This document shows positions 1 to 6,637 of a stretch of DNA of 11,430 bases, piece after piece. Numbering within the stretch: the first letter of the stretch is position 1; the number at the start of each line of letters is the position of its first letter. Source of the DNA: an uncultured Hungatella sp. (GTDB taxonomy: Bacteria > Bacillota > Clostridia > Lachnospirales > Lachnospiraceae); the NCBI GenBank assembly GCA_910588505.1, contig CAJUPQ010000097.1, forward strand, positions 1 to 11,430. The letters run 5' to 3'. The notes below the pieces were generated by a model. That model had not been told where the DNA came from. It worked only from the letters and a program-made list of their open reading frames with translations, and did not search any database. The translations under genes and the position numbers were made by a program.

Positions 1-648
1 TCCCAGTGGATCTTCGGCGGCGACGGATGGGCTTACGATATCGGATTCGGCGGCGTTGACCACGTGCTGGCCAGCGGCAAGGACATTAACATCATGGTAT
101 TCGACACCGAGGTTTATTCCAACACCGGCGGACAGTCCTCCAAGGCTACCAAGACCGGTGCTGTCGCCCAGTTCGCGGCAGGCGGCAAGGAGACCAAGAA
201 GAAAGACCTGGCAAGCATCGCCATGTCCTACGGCTATGTATATGTAGCTCAGATCTCCATGGGCGCTGACATGGCTCAGACCGTTAAGGCCATTGCGGAG
301 GCCGAGGCTTATCCGGGTCCGTCCCTGATCCTGGCTTACGCTCCCTGTATCAACCATGGCATCAAGAAGGGCATGAGCAAGGCTCAGACCGAGGAGAAGC
401 TGGCTGTTGAGACCGGCTACTGGAACAACTTCCGCTACAACCCGGCTGCAGAGAACAAGTTCACTCTGGACAGCAAGGCTCCCAAGATGGAGGGATATCA
501 GGACTTCCTGAAGGGCGAGGTTCGCTACGCTTCTCTGGCCATGAAGAATCCTGAGAGAGCGGCGAAGCTGTTTGCCAAGAACGAGGCTGAGGCTAAGGAG
601 AGGTATGAGTATCTGTCCAAGCTGATCGCTCTGTATGGAAATGAATAA
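1..648 (+). CDS. nifJ: Pyruvate:ferredoxin (flavodoxin) oxidoreductase, C-terminal part
   Basis: This is the last 215 codons of a gene that begins before the window; frame 1 is open from base 1 to the TAA at 646-648. The enzyme oxidatively decarboxylates pyruvate to acetyl-CoA and passes electrons to ferredoxin or flavodoxin in the cytoplasm, a core step of anaerobic energy metabolism. The visible part is the thiamine-diphosphate-binding domain: GGDGWAYDIGFGG near the start is the cofactor/Mg-binding GDG motif, followed by DTEVYSNTGGQSSK, which is highly characteristic of this family, and by APCINHGI. The C-terminal tail (about residues 130-215) is Lys/Glu rich and typical of single-chain bacterial enzymes. 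Codon use is strongly biased to GC-ending codons, as in highly expressed genes. A terminator follows directly. The gene is certain at family level; the N-terminal domains cannot be seen. Confidence 0.95.
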   Translation, partial: SQWIFGGDGWAYDIGFGGVDHVLASGKDINIMVFDTEVYSNTGGQSSKATKTGAVAQFAAGGKETKKKDLASIAMSYGYVYVAQISMGADMAQTVKAIAEAEAYPGPSLILAYAPCINHGIKKGMSKAQTEEKLAVETGYWNNFRYNPAAENKFTLDSKAPKMEGYQDFLKGEVRYASLAMKNPERAAKLFAKNEAEAKERYEYLSKLIALYGNE

Positions 649-680
649 TCTGGATCTGTAGAGATTGATTGAGATGGGAG

Positions 681-723
681 TCCCCTGTCAGGCTGCTTTG
701 GGTAGGCTGACAGGGGATTTTTT
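681..723 (+). terminator. Rho-independent terminator of the pyruvate oxidoreductase gene
   Basis: An 11-bp perfect stem pairs TCCCCTGTCAG (681-691) with CTGACAGGGGA (707-717) around a 15-nt loop. A run of six T (718-723) follows immediately. It lies 33 nt after the stop codon, so it ends the nifJ transcript and separates it from the next gene. Confidence 0.93.
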
Positions 724-833
724 ATACACGGACCTGTGCAGATGGAGTATGTTGCGAAGGCGGCGCGCGGGCAGGTTTACATATGGAAGGTTGCTATTGG
801 AAGGGGCCATCGCCGTAAAGTGAAAAGATCTAC

Positions 834-862
834 TTGTCAGATAGGCAAAATAATGATAGAAT
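834..862 (+). promoter_or_regulatory. Sigma-A type promoter of the yebC gene
   Basis: TTGTCA (834-839) and TAGAAT (857-862) are separated by exactly 17 nt, with five of six matches to each consensus box. Transcription would start near 869-870, giving a leader of about 60 nt. Apart from this promoter, the 205 bases between the nifJ terminator and yebC (724-928) show nothing else I can support. Confidence 0.65.
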
Positions 863-928
863 GGTTGGGATATGCGCAAGGGCGCGCCATAGAGGACGAA
901 AGGAAGAGCAAAAAAGGAGAGTATAGTT

Positions 929-1657
929 ATGTCAGGACATTCAAAGTTTGCTAACATTAAGCATAAGAAGGAGAGAAACGACGCTGCCAAGGGCAAGATC
1001 TTTACGGTCATCGGGCGGGAGATCGCGGTGGCGGTGAAGGAGGGCGGGCCGGACCCTGCCAACAACAGCAAGCTTCGGGACGTGATCGCCAAGGCCAAGG
1101 CCAACAACATGCCCAACGACACCATTGACAGGGGGATTAAGAAGGCGGCGGGGGACGCAAACTCCGTCAATTACGAGGTGCTCACCTATGAGGGGTATGG
1201 GCCAAACGGCGTTGCCATCATTGTGGATACCCTTACGGACAATAAAAACAGGACGGCAGCCAATGTACGCAGCGCATTCACCAAGGGCGGCGGCAATGTG
1301 GGGACGCCGGGCAGCGTGTCCTACATGTTTGACAAGAAGGGCCAGATTATCATTGACAAGGAAGAGTGCGACATGGACGGGGACGAGCTGATGATGCTTG
1401 CCCTGGACGCGGGGGCGGAGGACTTTGCCGAGGAGGAGGACAGCTTTGAGGTTTATACCGGGCCGGATGATTTCAGCGCGGTGCGGGAGGCCTTAGAGAA
1501 GCAGGGGATTCCCATGATGGAAGCGGAGGTGACCATGATCCCCCAGACCTGGACTCAGCTTACAGACGAGGACGCGGTGAAGAAGATGAACAAGATCCTG
1601 GATCTTTTGGACGAGGACGACGACGTGCAGGCAGTTTACCACAACTGGGATGAATAG
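929..1657 (+). CDS. yebC: YebC/PmpR (TACO1) family protein
   Basis: The 242-residue product has the usual length and the invariant N-terminus MSGHSKFANIKHKK of the YebC/TACO1 family. The family signature continues with N-terminal helices containing KLRDVIAKAKANNMPNDTI, then GYGPNGVAI and NKNRTAANVRSAFTKGGGNVG around residues 90-126, and an acidic C-terminal domain. Members are cytoplasmic. Some have been described as DNA-binding transcriptional regulators (PmpR), while more recent work assigns bacterial YebC a role in helping ribosomes through proline-rich stretches; the sequence alone does not choose between these. The start is fixed by AAGGAGA (914-920), 8 nt upstream of ATG. It has its own promoter and appears monocistronic or loosely linked to the following gene, 69 nt downstream. 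In many bacteria yebC sits next to ruvC, which is not the case here. Confidence 0.95.
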   Translation: MSGHSKFANIKHKKERNDAAKGKIFTVIGREIAVAVKEGGPDPANNSKLRDVIAKAKANNMPNDTIDRGIKKAAGDANSVNYEVLTYEGYGPNGVAIIVDTLTDNKNRTAANVRSAFTKGGGNVGTPGSVSYMFDKKGQIIIDKEECDMDGDELMMLALDAGAEDFAEEEDSFEVYTGPDDFSAVREALEKQGIPMMEAEVTMIPQTWTQLTDEDAVKKMNKILDLLDEDDDVQAVYHNWDE

Positions 1658-1664
1658 TACCCCC

Positions 1665-1693
1665 TTTTCAACATCCGCAAAATATGATATGAT
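1665..1693 (+). promoter_or_regulatory. Possible promoter of the PIN-like gene
   Basis: TTTTCA (1665-1670, four of six matches to the -35 consensus) and TATGAT (1688-1693, five of six) are 17 nt apart, just after the yebC stop. A second overlapping TATGAT sits at 1683-1688. No terminator is visible between yebC and this site, so read-through from yebC is also possible. Confidence 0.4.
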
Positions 1694-1726
1694 CTTTCTG
1701 ATGCCATATATGGTGAAAGGATGCGG

Positions 1727-2332
1727 ATGGCCAGAAAAGTTTACCTGGTGGACACCGAGAATGTGGGAACGGCGTGGAAGGAATTACTGCCCGAAAGAGG
1801 CGTAAAGGATATGATTATCCTGTTCTACACGGAAAATTCCCCGGGCATCTCCTATGTGGATCTGAACGTGATACGGCAATACCCCTCATCCTTTGATATG
1901 ATACTGTGTTACCCGGGCAAGAACGGGCTGGACTTTCAGATGATCTCCTACTTGGGATATCTGATCAAGACAGCGCCTAAGACCGAGTACGTGATCATAT
2001 CCAATGACACGGGGTACGACGCCGCAGTCAAGTTCTGGCGGGACAGGGAGATCGAGGTGTGCCGAAGGAGCAAATCGGAGCTGACGGCTCCAAAGGACAA
2101 GCAGGCCGGTGACGGGGACGTCAAAGTCCTGCTGAAACAGTTACTGACAGAAGAAAGTTACACGGAAGAGGATTTGGATAAGATCTGCGAGACGCTGCGC
2201 AATTACAGCATCAAGCAGCTGCAAGAGCTGTATTTTGCGCTACAGAAGGAATTTGGGGCGGGGCCGGGGATGGATATCTACCGGCAGTTAAAACCCCAGA
2301 TCAGAAACGTTTATAAAAAGTTACCCAAATAA
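1727..2332 (+). CDS. PIN-like domain protein (putative ribonuclease)
   Basis: The 201-residue protein has an N-terminal PIN/NYN-like fold: a hydrophobic strand ending in VYLVDTENVG (D9, E11, N12), then LFYTENS, GKNGLDFQM (D69), and YVIISNDTGYD (D94, D98). The four spaced acidic residues match the metal-binding centre expected of PIN-type nucleases. The rest (about 120-201) is helical and Lys/Glu rich, with no recognised domain. Such proteins are usually cytoplasmic single-strand RNA nucleases, but the substrate of this group is not known to me. ATG 1727 is preferred because GAAAGG (1715-1720) lies 6 nt upstream; the ATG at 1721 directly abuts that ribosome site. There is no antitoxin-like partner beside it, so a classic toxin-antitoxin role is not supported. 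Function is inferred from motifs only. Confidence 0.8.
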   Translation: MARKVYLVDTENVGTAWKELLPERGVKDMIILFYTENSPGISYVDLNVIRQYPSSFDMILCYPGKNGLDFQMISYLGYLIKTAPKTEYVIISNDTGYDAAVKFWRDREIEVCRRSKSELTAPKDKQAGDGDVKVLLKQLLTEESYTEEDLDKICETLRNYSIKQLQELYFALQKEFGAGPGMDIYRQLKPQIRNVYKKLPK

Positions 2333-2440
2333 CAGCAAATGTGACATATATGGCATCATTTTCCGTGGAGTGAAGGTTTGGGGCTTTGCTGGCGTAGCCC
2401 TGCGGGTAACATTTAAGACGTTGCGTTTATGAATGTAAGT

Positions 2441-2557
2441 ATGAAAGTTATACTTTTATGGCCGTATGTGCTGCGTAGTGGAATAGTAACAAAGAATGAA
2501 AGTAATGCTTTCGCGGCTGTATGTGCCAAGCGGGCGGTATGGCAACAAAAATGAAAG
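2441..2557. repeat. 55-bp imperfect tandem repeat, two full copies plus a stub
   Basis: Copy A is 2441-2495 and copy B is 2496-2550, both starting ATGAAAGT. A third start, ATGAAAGC (2551-2558), runs into the terminator stem. The two copies share ATGAAAGT, CTTT, GTATGTGC and AACAAA, and many differences are transitions. In each copy the first 19 bases can fold into a small hairpin: ATGAAAGT with ACTTTTAT around a 3-nt loop in A, TGAAAGT with GCTTTCG around AAT in B, using G-U pairs where bases differ. A second weak pairing (TGCT/AGTA in A, TGCC/GGCA in B) recurs later in the unit. A more diverged related segment may lie at 2370-2415 (GTGAAGGTTTGGGGCTTTGC). No open reading frame of note is seen. 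Confidence 0.7.
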
Positions 2558-2622
2558 CAGCGCGGGCAGATGTTTGGAGATCCATGTGAGAGGATCCCAG
2601 ACATCTGCCCGCGCTGTTTTTT
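2558..2622. terminator. Strong convergent (probably bidirectional) terminator
   Basis: CAGCGCGGGCAGATGT (2558-2573) pairs perfectly over 16 bp with 2601-2616, and the stem continues for four more pairs including one G-U. The loop is 2578-2596. Six T follow on the + strand (2617-2622), ending the PIN-like gene transcript. On the - strand the stem is followed by CTTTCATTTTTGTT, so it can also end the ABC transporter operon, whose last stop codon is about 40 nt away. Confidence 0.9.
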
Positions 2623-2661
2623 CCTATTTATTTTTCCCGTTTATTTTGCCAGGTATACCGA

Positions 2662-3435
2662 TTAATTGCCGCACTCTACGCTGATGGCGTTAAATTTTTC
2701 CAGCAGATCCTGGATCCCTACCGCCTGTTTTTCCTGACCGGCCAGGTCCAGGACGGCTTTGCCCTGATGCATCATCAGAAGGCGGTCGCCGTACTCTGCA
2801 GCGTATCTTAGGTTGTGGGTCACCATGATGGTGGTAAGGCCTTTTTCCTTGACGATCTTTCCGGTTAAAACCATGATGGTCTCCGCGGTCTTAGGGTCCA
2901 GGGCCGCGGTGTGCTCATCCAGAATCAGAAAGTCAATGGGGGTCATGGCGGCCATCAGTAGGGCCATGGCCTGGCGCTGGCCGCCGGAGAGGACGCCTGC
3001 CCTGATCTGAAGTTTGTCCTCAAGGCCAAGGCCCAGGGTCTTAAGCTGGTGGCGGTAGTAGTCTATCCGGCGGCGGTTAGTGCCGGGGCGCAGGTTAAAG
3101 GGCTTGCCCTTGTTGTCCGCCAGGGCCATATTTTCCAGGATGGTCATGTGGGGGCAGGTGCCCATAGCCGGATTTTGGTACACCCGCCCTATGCGGCGTT
3201 GACGCTTGAATTCAGGCATGTGGGTGATATTTTCCTTTCCTATATATATAGCGCCGGAATCCACGGGGATGCTGCCGCAGATAATGTTCAGCATGGAGGT
3301 CTTGCCGGAGCCGTTTGAGCCTACCACGGACAGGAACTGGCCTTTTTTCACGGACAGGTTAAAGTCCTGAAACAGGCACATCTGGTTGACAGTTCCCGGG
3401 TGGTAATATTTACAGATATGGTTCAGCTTAAGCAT
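2662..3435 (-). CDS. ABC transporter ATP-binding protein, TrpXYZ type
   Basis: The 257-residue cytoplasmic ATPase would power import through the neighbouring permease. All nucleotide-binding motifs are intact: Walker A GSNGSGKT (39-46), Q-loop Q87, signature LSGGQ (149-153), Walker B FLILDE (169-174), D-loop AALD (177-180) and the switch histidine H207 in MVTHN. Length and sequence style fit the COG1101 group, which pairs with COG4120 permeases and ABC_sub_bind lipoproteins. The ATG overlaps the permease stop by 8 nt, indicating translational coupling, and it is the last gene of the operon before the convergent terminator. Substrate is not readable from the ATPase; see the T-box leader for the regulatory clue. 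COG1101 members are sometimes labelled PhnK-like in databases, but no phosphonate genes are present here. Confidence 0.92.
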   Translation of the reverse strand: MLKLNHICKYYHPGTVNQMCLFQDFNLSVKKGQFLSVVGSNGSGKTSMLNIICGSIPVDSGAIYIGKENITHMPEFKRQRRIGRVYQNPAMGTCPHMTILENMALADNKGKPFNLRPGTNRRRIDYYRHQLKTLGLGLEDKLQIRAGVLSGGQRQAMALLMAAMTPIDFLILDEHTAALDPKTAETIMVLTGKIVKEKGLTTIMVTHNLRYAAEYGDRLLMMHQGKAVLDLAGQEKQAVGIQDLLEKFNAISVECGN

Positions 3436-4351
3436 GGACTTTCACCTTCTTTCTTCGCTGGGAGCTTAAGACCAGGATGGCCAAAAACAGCGCGGATGTG
3501 ATCAGTTTCAGATCATTGGCTTCCAGGCCAAAGGAGATGGCCAGGGAGATGCAGGCCTTGTAGATCACGGATCCGGCCACAACAGCCGTGGTGGGCTTAA
3601 GGGAGAAGGTCCTGCCCAAGAGCTTAAACAGGTATGGCCGGTGATCCGGGCAGAACACCTGGATCCCGATGATCACGCTTGCCAGGCCCATGACAATGGT
3701 TCCGGTGCCGACGGAGATCTCGAAGAATCCTTTGTGCTGGCAGTAGACGGAGCCGGCCAGGGACGCGAAGCCGTTGGCAATGGCCAGGCCTGTGATCTTT
3801 ACAATGCCTTTGTCTTTAGCCAGGGAGGTGACCAGGGTTTCATTGTCCCCCACAGCCCGAAGCAGGCGGCCGGACCTGGTGTTTAAGTACAGATCCAGCA
3901 GTATTTTGCAGGCCAGCACAAGGAAAAGCAGGATCACCACAACCGTAAAGGGGCGGGCTTTTGGAGGGACGAGACGGTCCAGATAAGGATTTTCAAAAAT
4001 CGTCTCCTGGGTAAAGATGGGTACATTGGCCCGCCCGCCGGCAAAACGCAGGTTCAGGGAGTAGAGTCCTGTCATGACAATGATGCCGGACAGCAGATCC
4101 CGAACTTTCAGCTTTACATGGATCAGCCCTGTGACGCACCCTGCCGCCGCGCCTGCCAGAAAGGACAAAAACAGGGTGACGACAGGATTTTGTCCAGCCA
4201 GGATGGCGGAGGCGGTGAGAGCCGCCCCCATGGGAAATGTGCTGTCCACGGACAGATCGGGGAAGTCTAAGATCTTGTAGGTGATGTATACCCCCAGAGC
4301 CATCAAGGCGTAGATCAGTCCTTCTTCAAAGATTCCTAATAGCAGTGTCAT
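3428..4351 (-). CDS. ABC transporter permease, TrpXYZ type
   Basis: This 307-residue integral membrane protein has about eight or nine hydrophobic segments. It starts MTLLLGIFEEGLIYALMALG and has the motif YKILDFPDLSVDSTF near residues 25-40, typical of COG4120 permeases of the branched-chain amino acid permease superfamily. It ends with a basic tail (RRKKVKVHA). It would form the channel for the substrate delivered by the binding lipoprotein encoded upstream. Two ATG codons are adjacent (4354 and 4351 on the - strand). I choose the second because the GGAGG site is 5 nt from it and only 2 nt from the first, but the difference is one residue. The gene begins 24 nt after the binding-protein stop and overlaps the ATPase start by 8 nt, so the three genes are one transcript. 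Confidence 0.9.
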   Translation of the reverse strand: MTLLLGIFEEGLIYALMALGVYITYKILDFPDLSVDSTFPMGAALTASAILAGQNPVVTLFLSFLAGAAAGCVTGLIHVKLKVRDLLSGIIVMTGLYSLNLRFAGGRANVPIFTQETIFENPYLDRLVPPKARPFTVVVILLFLVLACKILLDLYLNTRSGRLLRAVGDNETLVTSLAKDKGIVKITGLAIANGFASLAGSVYCQHKGFFEISVGTGTIVMGLASVIIGIQVFCPDHRPYLFKLLGRTFSLKPTTAVVAGSVIYKACISLAISFGLEANDLKLITSALFLAILVLSSQRRKKVKVHA

Positions 4352-4375
4352 CATAACCTCCGGATTTTATAGGGT

Positions 4376-5458
4376 TTATTGGGTGATCTCTGTAAACAGC
4401 TCTTTGGCTGTGGAGGTCAGTTCCTCGGGGAGGGTGATCCCTAAGTCGTCGGCCACCTTGGTGTTGCCGTAGAAGGCGGCTTCCTCAATGACCTGAAACT
4501 TCATCTCGCTGGCTTTTTGCCCGCCTTTTAACACGACGGCAGCCATTTTTCCGGTCTGCTTTCCAAGGTCAATATAGTCAAGGCCCATGGCTGCCAGGCA
4601 GCCGATCTTAACCTGCTCGATCTCGCTTCCGAATACGGGGATGTTCTTTTTGGCCGCTTTGTCCAGGATCACAGGCAGGGAGGCCACCACGGTGTTATCT
4701 GTCAGGTTGGTGACGCAGTCCACCTTTTCCAGAAGGGCGTCGGCAGCTAAAGGCACGTCGGCGGTGGTGGAGATACCCATGTCCACGATCTCAAATCCGT
4801 ACTCTGGGGCGGAAGTTTTGTACTCTTCAATGGCGGATATAGAGTTAACCTCGCTGGTGGTGAACAGGATGCCAATGGTCTTTGCCTGGGGCAGAATGGC
4901 CCGTATCATCTGCAGCTGTTTAGTGACGGGAAGTTTGTCGCTGGTGCCGGTGATCTCGCCTGCCGGGGTGCCGTCATTGCCTGCCAGTTCGGCCGCAACA
5001 GGGTCTGTGACAGCGGTGTAGATTACCGGGATATCCTTCTTTTTGCCGACGCTGTAGGCGCTCTGGGCCATGGGCGTGGCCACGGCGCAGATTAAGTCCA
5101 CGTTCTGGGAAGCAAAGTTGGTGACGATCTGGCTGGCAATGGCGCCGTCGGCCTGGGCGTTCTCGTAGAGTATGGTGAGATTTTCGCCCTCCACGATACC
5201 TTCCTCGGCAAGGCCTAAGAGAAAACCTTCCCGGCAGTTGTCAAGGGAGCCGTGGGCCGCGAACTGGCCGATGCCCACGGTGTAGGACGTTTTGTCCTCA
5301 GCTCCGGTTGTGGAGGGAGCCTGGCCGGTGGGAGAGGCGTTTTCTGAGGATGGGGTGTTTGACCCGCCGGAGTCCGAAGACGTGGAGCATCCGGTAAGGG
5401 AAAGGGCCAAAACGGCGGCAAGAGCGGTAAGGGCTGCGGTTTTTATGGATTTTTTCAT
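4376..5458 (-). CDS. ABC transporter substrate-binding lipoprotein (ABC_sub_bind, TrpX type)
   Basis: The 360-residue protein starts with a lipoprotein signal peptide: a basic MKKSIK, a hydrophobic core, and the lipobox LTGC with the acylated cysteine at residue 24. A Ser/Gly/Pro-rich linker follows to about residue 58. The mature domain has the two-lobed periplasmic-binding-protein style of the ABC_sub_bind family (COG2984), with YTVGIGQFAAHGSLDNCREGF, ATPMAQSAY, PVIYTAVTDPVAAEL and TKTIGILFTT-like stretches. It would be anchored outside the membrane and capture the solute for import. AGGAGG (5467-5472) lies 8 nt before the ATG. It is the first gene of the operon under the T-box leader. Streptococcal TrpX binds tryptophan, but family members elsewhere are annotated for Tyr or other ligands, so I do not assign a substrate. 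Confidence 0.9.
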   Translation of the reverse strand: MKKSIKTAALTALAAVLALSLTGCSTSSDSGGSNTPSSENASPTGQAPSTTGAEDKTSYTVGIGQFAAHGSLDNCREGFLLGLAEEGIVEGENLTILYENAQADGAIASQIVTNFASQNVDLICAVATPMAQSAYSVGKKKDIPVIYTAVTDPVAAELAGNDGTPAGEITGTSDKLPVTKQLQMIRAILPQAKTIGILFTTSEVNSISAIEEYKTSAPEYGFEIVDMGISTTADVPLAADALLEKVDCVTNLTDNTVVASLPVILDKAAKKNIPVFGSEIEQVKIGCLAAMGLDYIDLGKQTGKMAAVVLKGGQKASEMKFQVIEEAAFYGNTKVADDLGITLPEELTSTAKELFTEITQ

Positions 5459-5474
5459 GGTGAATTCCTCCTCA

Positions 5475-5674
5475 TATAATAAATGTTGATGGATTGCCGG
5501 GTGTAATGGGTATCCGTCCTTCTGACTGGTTTGGACCGGCAGGGGACGTCAAACAATTCCGTTTGATCTGGAGGAGGGGCGGAAAGATCCGGAATATTCC
5601 GCCATGTCTGTTTGGGGGTTAGGGACCTGGGGACAGGCAGTGGAGGGCGGATGGGCAAGATAAACGTTGCCGAT
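5475..5674 (-). other. Long untranslated stretch between the T-box terminator and the binding-protein gene
   Basis: About 200 nt separate the T-box terminator from the ribosome site of the transporter operon. No gene is supported here. Two small hairpins are visible: GGCGGAA/TTCCGCC (5578-5584 with 5597-5603, loop containing the palindrome GGAATATTCC) and TCAAAC/GTTTGA (5549-5554 with 5561-5566). I see no second promoter with good boxes. Confidence 0.5.
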
Positions 5675-5719
5675 AAAATAAAAAAGTCCCAGGCATGCAA
5701 TAGTATGCATACTTGAGAC
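5675..5719 (-). terminator. T-box regulated intrinsic terminator
   Basis: On the - strand GTCTCAAGTATGCA pairs with TGCATGCCTGGGAC (14 positions, one mismatch, two G-U pairs) around a 6-nt loop. It is followed by six U, one A and four U. The left arm overlaps the CTCAA that closes the antiterminator, giving the mutually exclusive structures expected of T-box control. Confidence 0.9.
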
Positions 5720-5960
5720 GAACAAAATCCGCGGTGCCACTCAAATTGACCTGTCAAAGGTCCTCTTTTCATATACTGACATATATGCCGCGCTGGTAAC
5801 GGATGCGGAAGCCGTCGATCCCTACTGTCATAAAAAATAGTTCAGGACCGCCCTCAAAAGTCCATTCGGCAATTCCACCCATATCGCGTTCCCACCAGCA
5901 GCGACTCTCTGAAATGTTCAGGAAAAGCTTACTCCTCTTTTTCAACGGTTTGTTTTGTTG
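5675..5960 (-). promoter_or_regulatory. T-box riboswitch leader of the transporter operon
   Basis: Read on the - strand, this leader has all the landmarks of a tRNA-sensing T-box. The AGTA S-turn strand lies near 5929-5935. The distal Stem I has AGAGAGTCGC and the loop GCTGGTGGGAACGCGA (about 5886-5910). The GAA of the specifier loop is at 5841-5843. A Stem II/III region with GACGG...CCGTTACC follows near 5795-5817. The T-box itself, GAGTGGCACCGCGGA (5728-5742), contains the TGGCACC that pairs with the free CCA end of uncharged tRNA. The codon directly after GAA is CUA (5838-5840), a leucine codon; UAU (Tyr) is one base further. Uncharged cognate tRNA would stabilise the antiterminator and let transcription reach the transporter genes. 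The T-box identity is firm; the specifier reading is tentative. Confidence 0.93.
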
Positions 5961-5966
5961 GTTTGT

Positions 5967-5995
5967 ATAATAATACAGATCAACGGATTTGTCAA
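5967..5995 (-). promoter_or_regulatory. Consensus promoter of the T-box/transporter operon
   Basis: On the - strand TTGACA (5990-5995) and TATTAT (5967-5972) are exactly 17 nt apart, a perfect -35 and a five-of-six -10 box. Transcription would start close to 5960, just before the T-box Stem I sequence. Confidence 0.85.
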
Positions 5996-6031
5996 CAGGA
6001 AATTTTTATGGCGGTTTTGGGCGGGCAGTAG

Positions 6032-6037
6032 TATAAT
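6032..6037 (+). promoter_or_regulatory. Probable -10 box of the nicotinamidase operon
   Basis: A perfect TATAAT lies 81 nt before the start of the nicotinamidase-like gene and diverges from the T-box promoter. I see no good -35 box at 16-18 nt upstream, so the assignment is moderate. Confidence 0.45.
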
Positions 6038-6118
6038 AGGGGAGAATGCCGGTACTGCCTAATTTAAAAAGGCAATAACAGATATTTTCAGGAACAGAGA
6101 GAAGCGGAGGAGAACAGG

Positions 6119-6637
6119 ATGAAGCGATTGCTGGTGGTTGTGGATATGCAGAGGGATTTTATTGACGGGAGCCTGGGAACCAGGGAGGCCGTGGCTATTG
6201 TGCCGAAGGTGAAGAGAAAGATTGAGGAGTATCTGGCTGACGGACAGGAGGTGGTGTTTACCATGGACACTCATTTTGAGGATTATCTGGATACTCAGGA
6301 GGGGCGAAATCTCCCGGTAAAACACTGTATCAAGGGTACAAACGGGTGGAGGCTCTGTGAGGAGCTGGAGGGATTTGAGGGGAGACGGTTTGAGAAGAGC
6401 GCTTTTGGGTCTGTGGAATGCGGCAGTTACGCGGCTTTGGGCGGCTATGACAGGGTGGAGCTGGCAGGGTTGTGTACGGATATCTGCGTGATTTCAAACG
6501 CCATGGTCATAAAAGCCATGGCTCCGGAGCTGCCGGTAATGGTGGACGCGGAGTGCTGTGCCGGGGTGACGCCAAAGAGCCACAGGAATGCTCTGGAAGC
6601 CATGAAGATGTGCCAGGTGGAGGTTCCGGGAATATGA
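6119..6637 (+). CDS. Isochorismatase-fold hydrolase, nicotinamidase-like
   Basis: The 172-residue cytoplasmic protein belongs to the cysteine hydrolase (isochorismatase) superfamily. It shows the expected catalytic triad: D9 in LLVVVDMQRDF, K93 in RFEKSAFGS and C123 in AGLCTDICV. D50 and H52 in FTMDTHFEDY and H69 in VKHC are in the positions of the nicotinamidase metal ligands. The most likely reaction is hydrolysis of nicotinamide to nicotinate and ammonia in NAD salvage, but related amidases share the same motifs. It is a little shorter than E. coli PncA (about 210). The start is set by CGGAGGAG (6105-6112), 6 nt upstream. Its stop overlaps the next ATG (ATGA), so it is translationally coupled to the lipoprotein gene; that partner gives no clue to NAD metabolism. 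Confidence 0.85.
   Translation: MKRLLVVVDMQRDFIDGSLGTREAVAIVPKVKRKIEEYLADGQEVVFTMDTHFEDYLDTQEGRNLPVKHCIKGTNGWRLCEELEGFEGRRFEKSAFGSVECGSYAALGGYDRVELAGLCTDICVISNAMVIKAMAPELPVMVDAECCAGVTPKSHRNALEAMKMCQVEVPGI

Noticed and set aside
688..1170. A 160-codon open frame on the - strand
   Set aside because: It covers the nifJ terminator, the yebC promoter and the conserved yebC start; no credible protein features.
1727..2332. Toxin of a toxin-antitoxin pair
   Set aside because: No small partner gene adjoins it, and it has its own possible promoter after yebC.
2441..2557. CRISPR array
   Set aside because: Units are contiguous 55-bp imperfect copies without unique spacers, and there are no cas genes.
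5455..5772. A 105-codon open frame on the - strand in front of the binding-protein gene
   Set aside because: It lies across the T-box motif and the regulated terminator, which explain the sequence fully; the translation is not protein-like.
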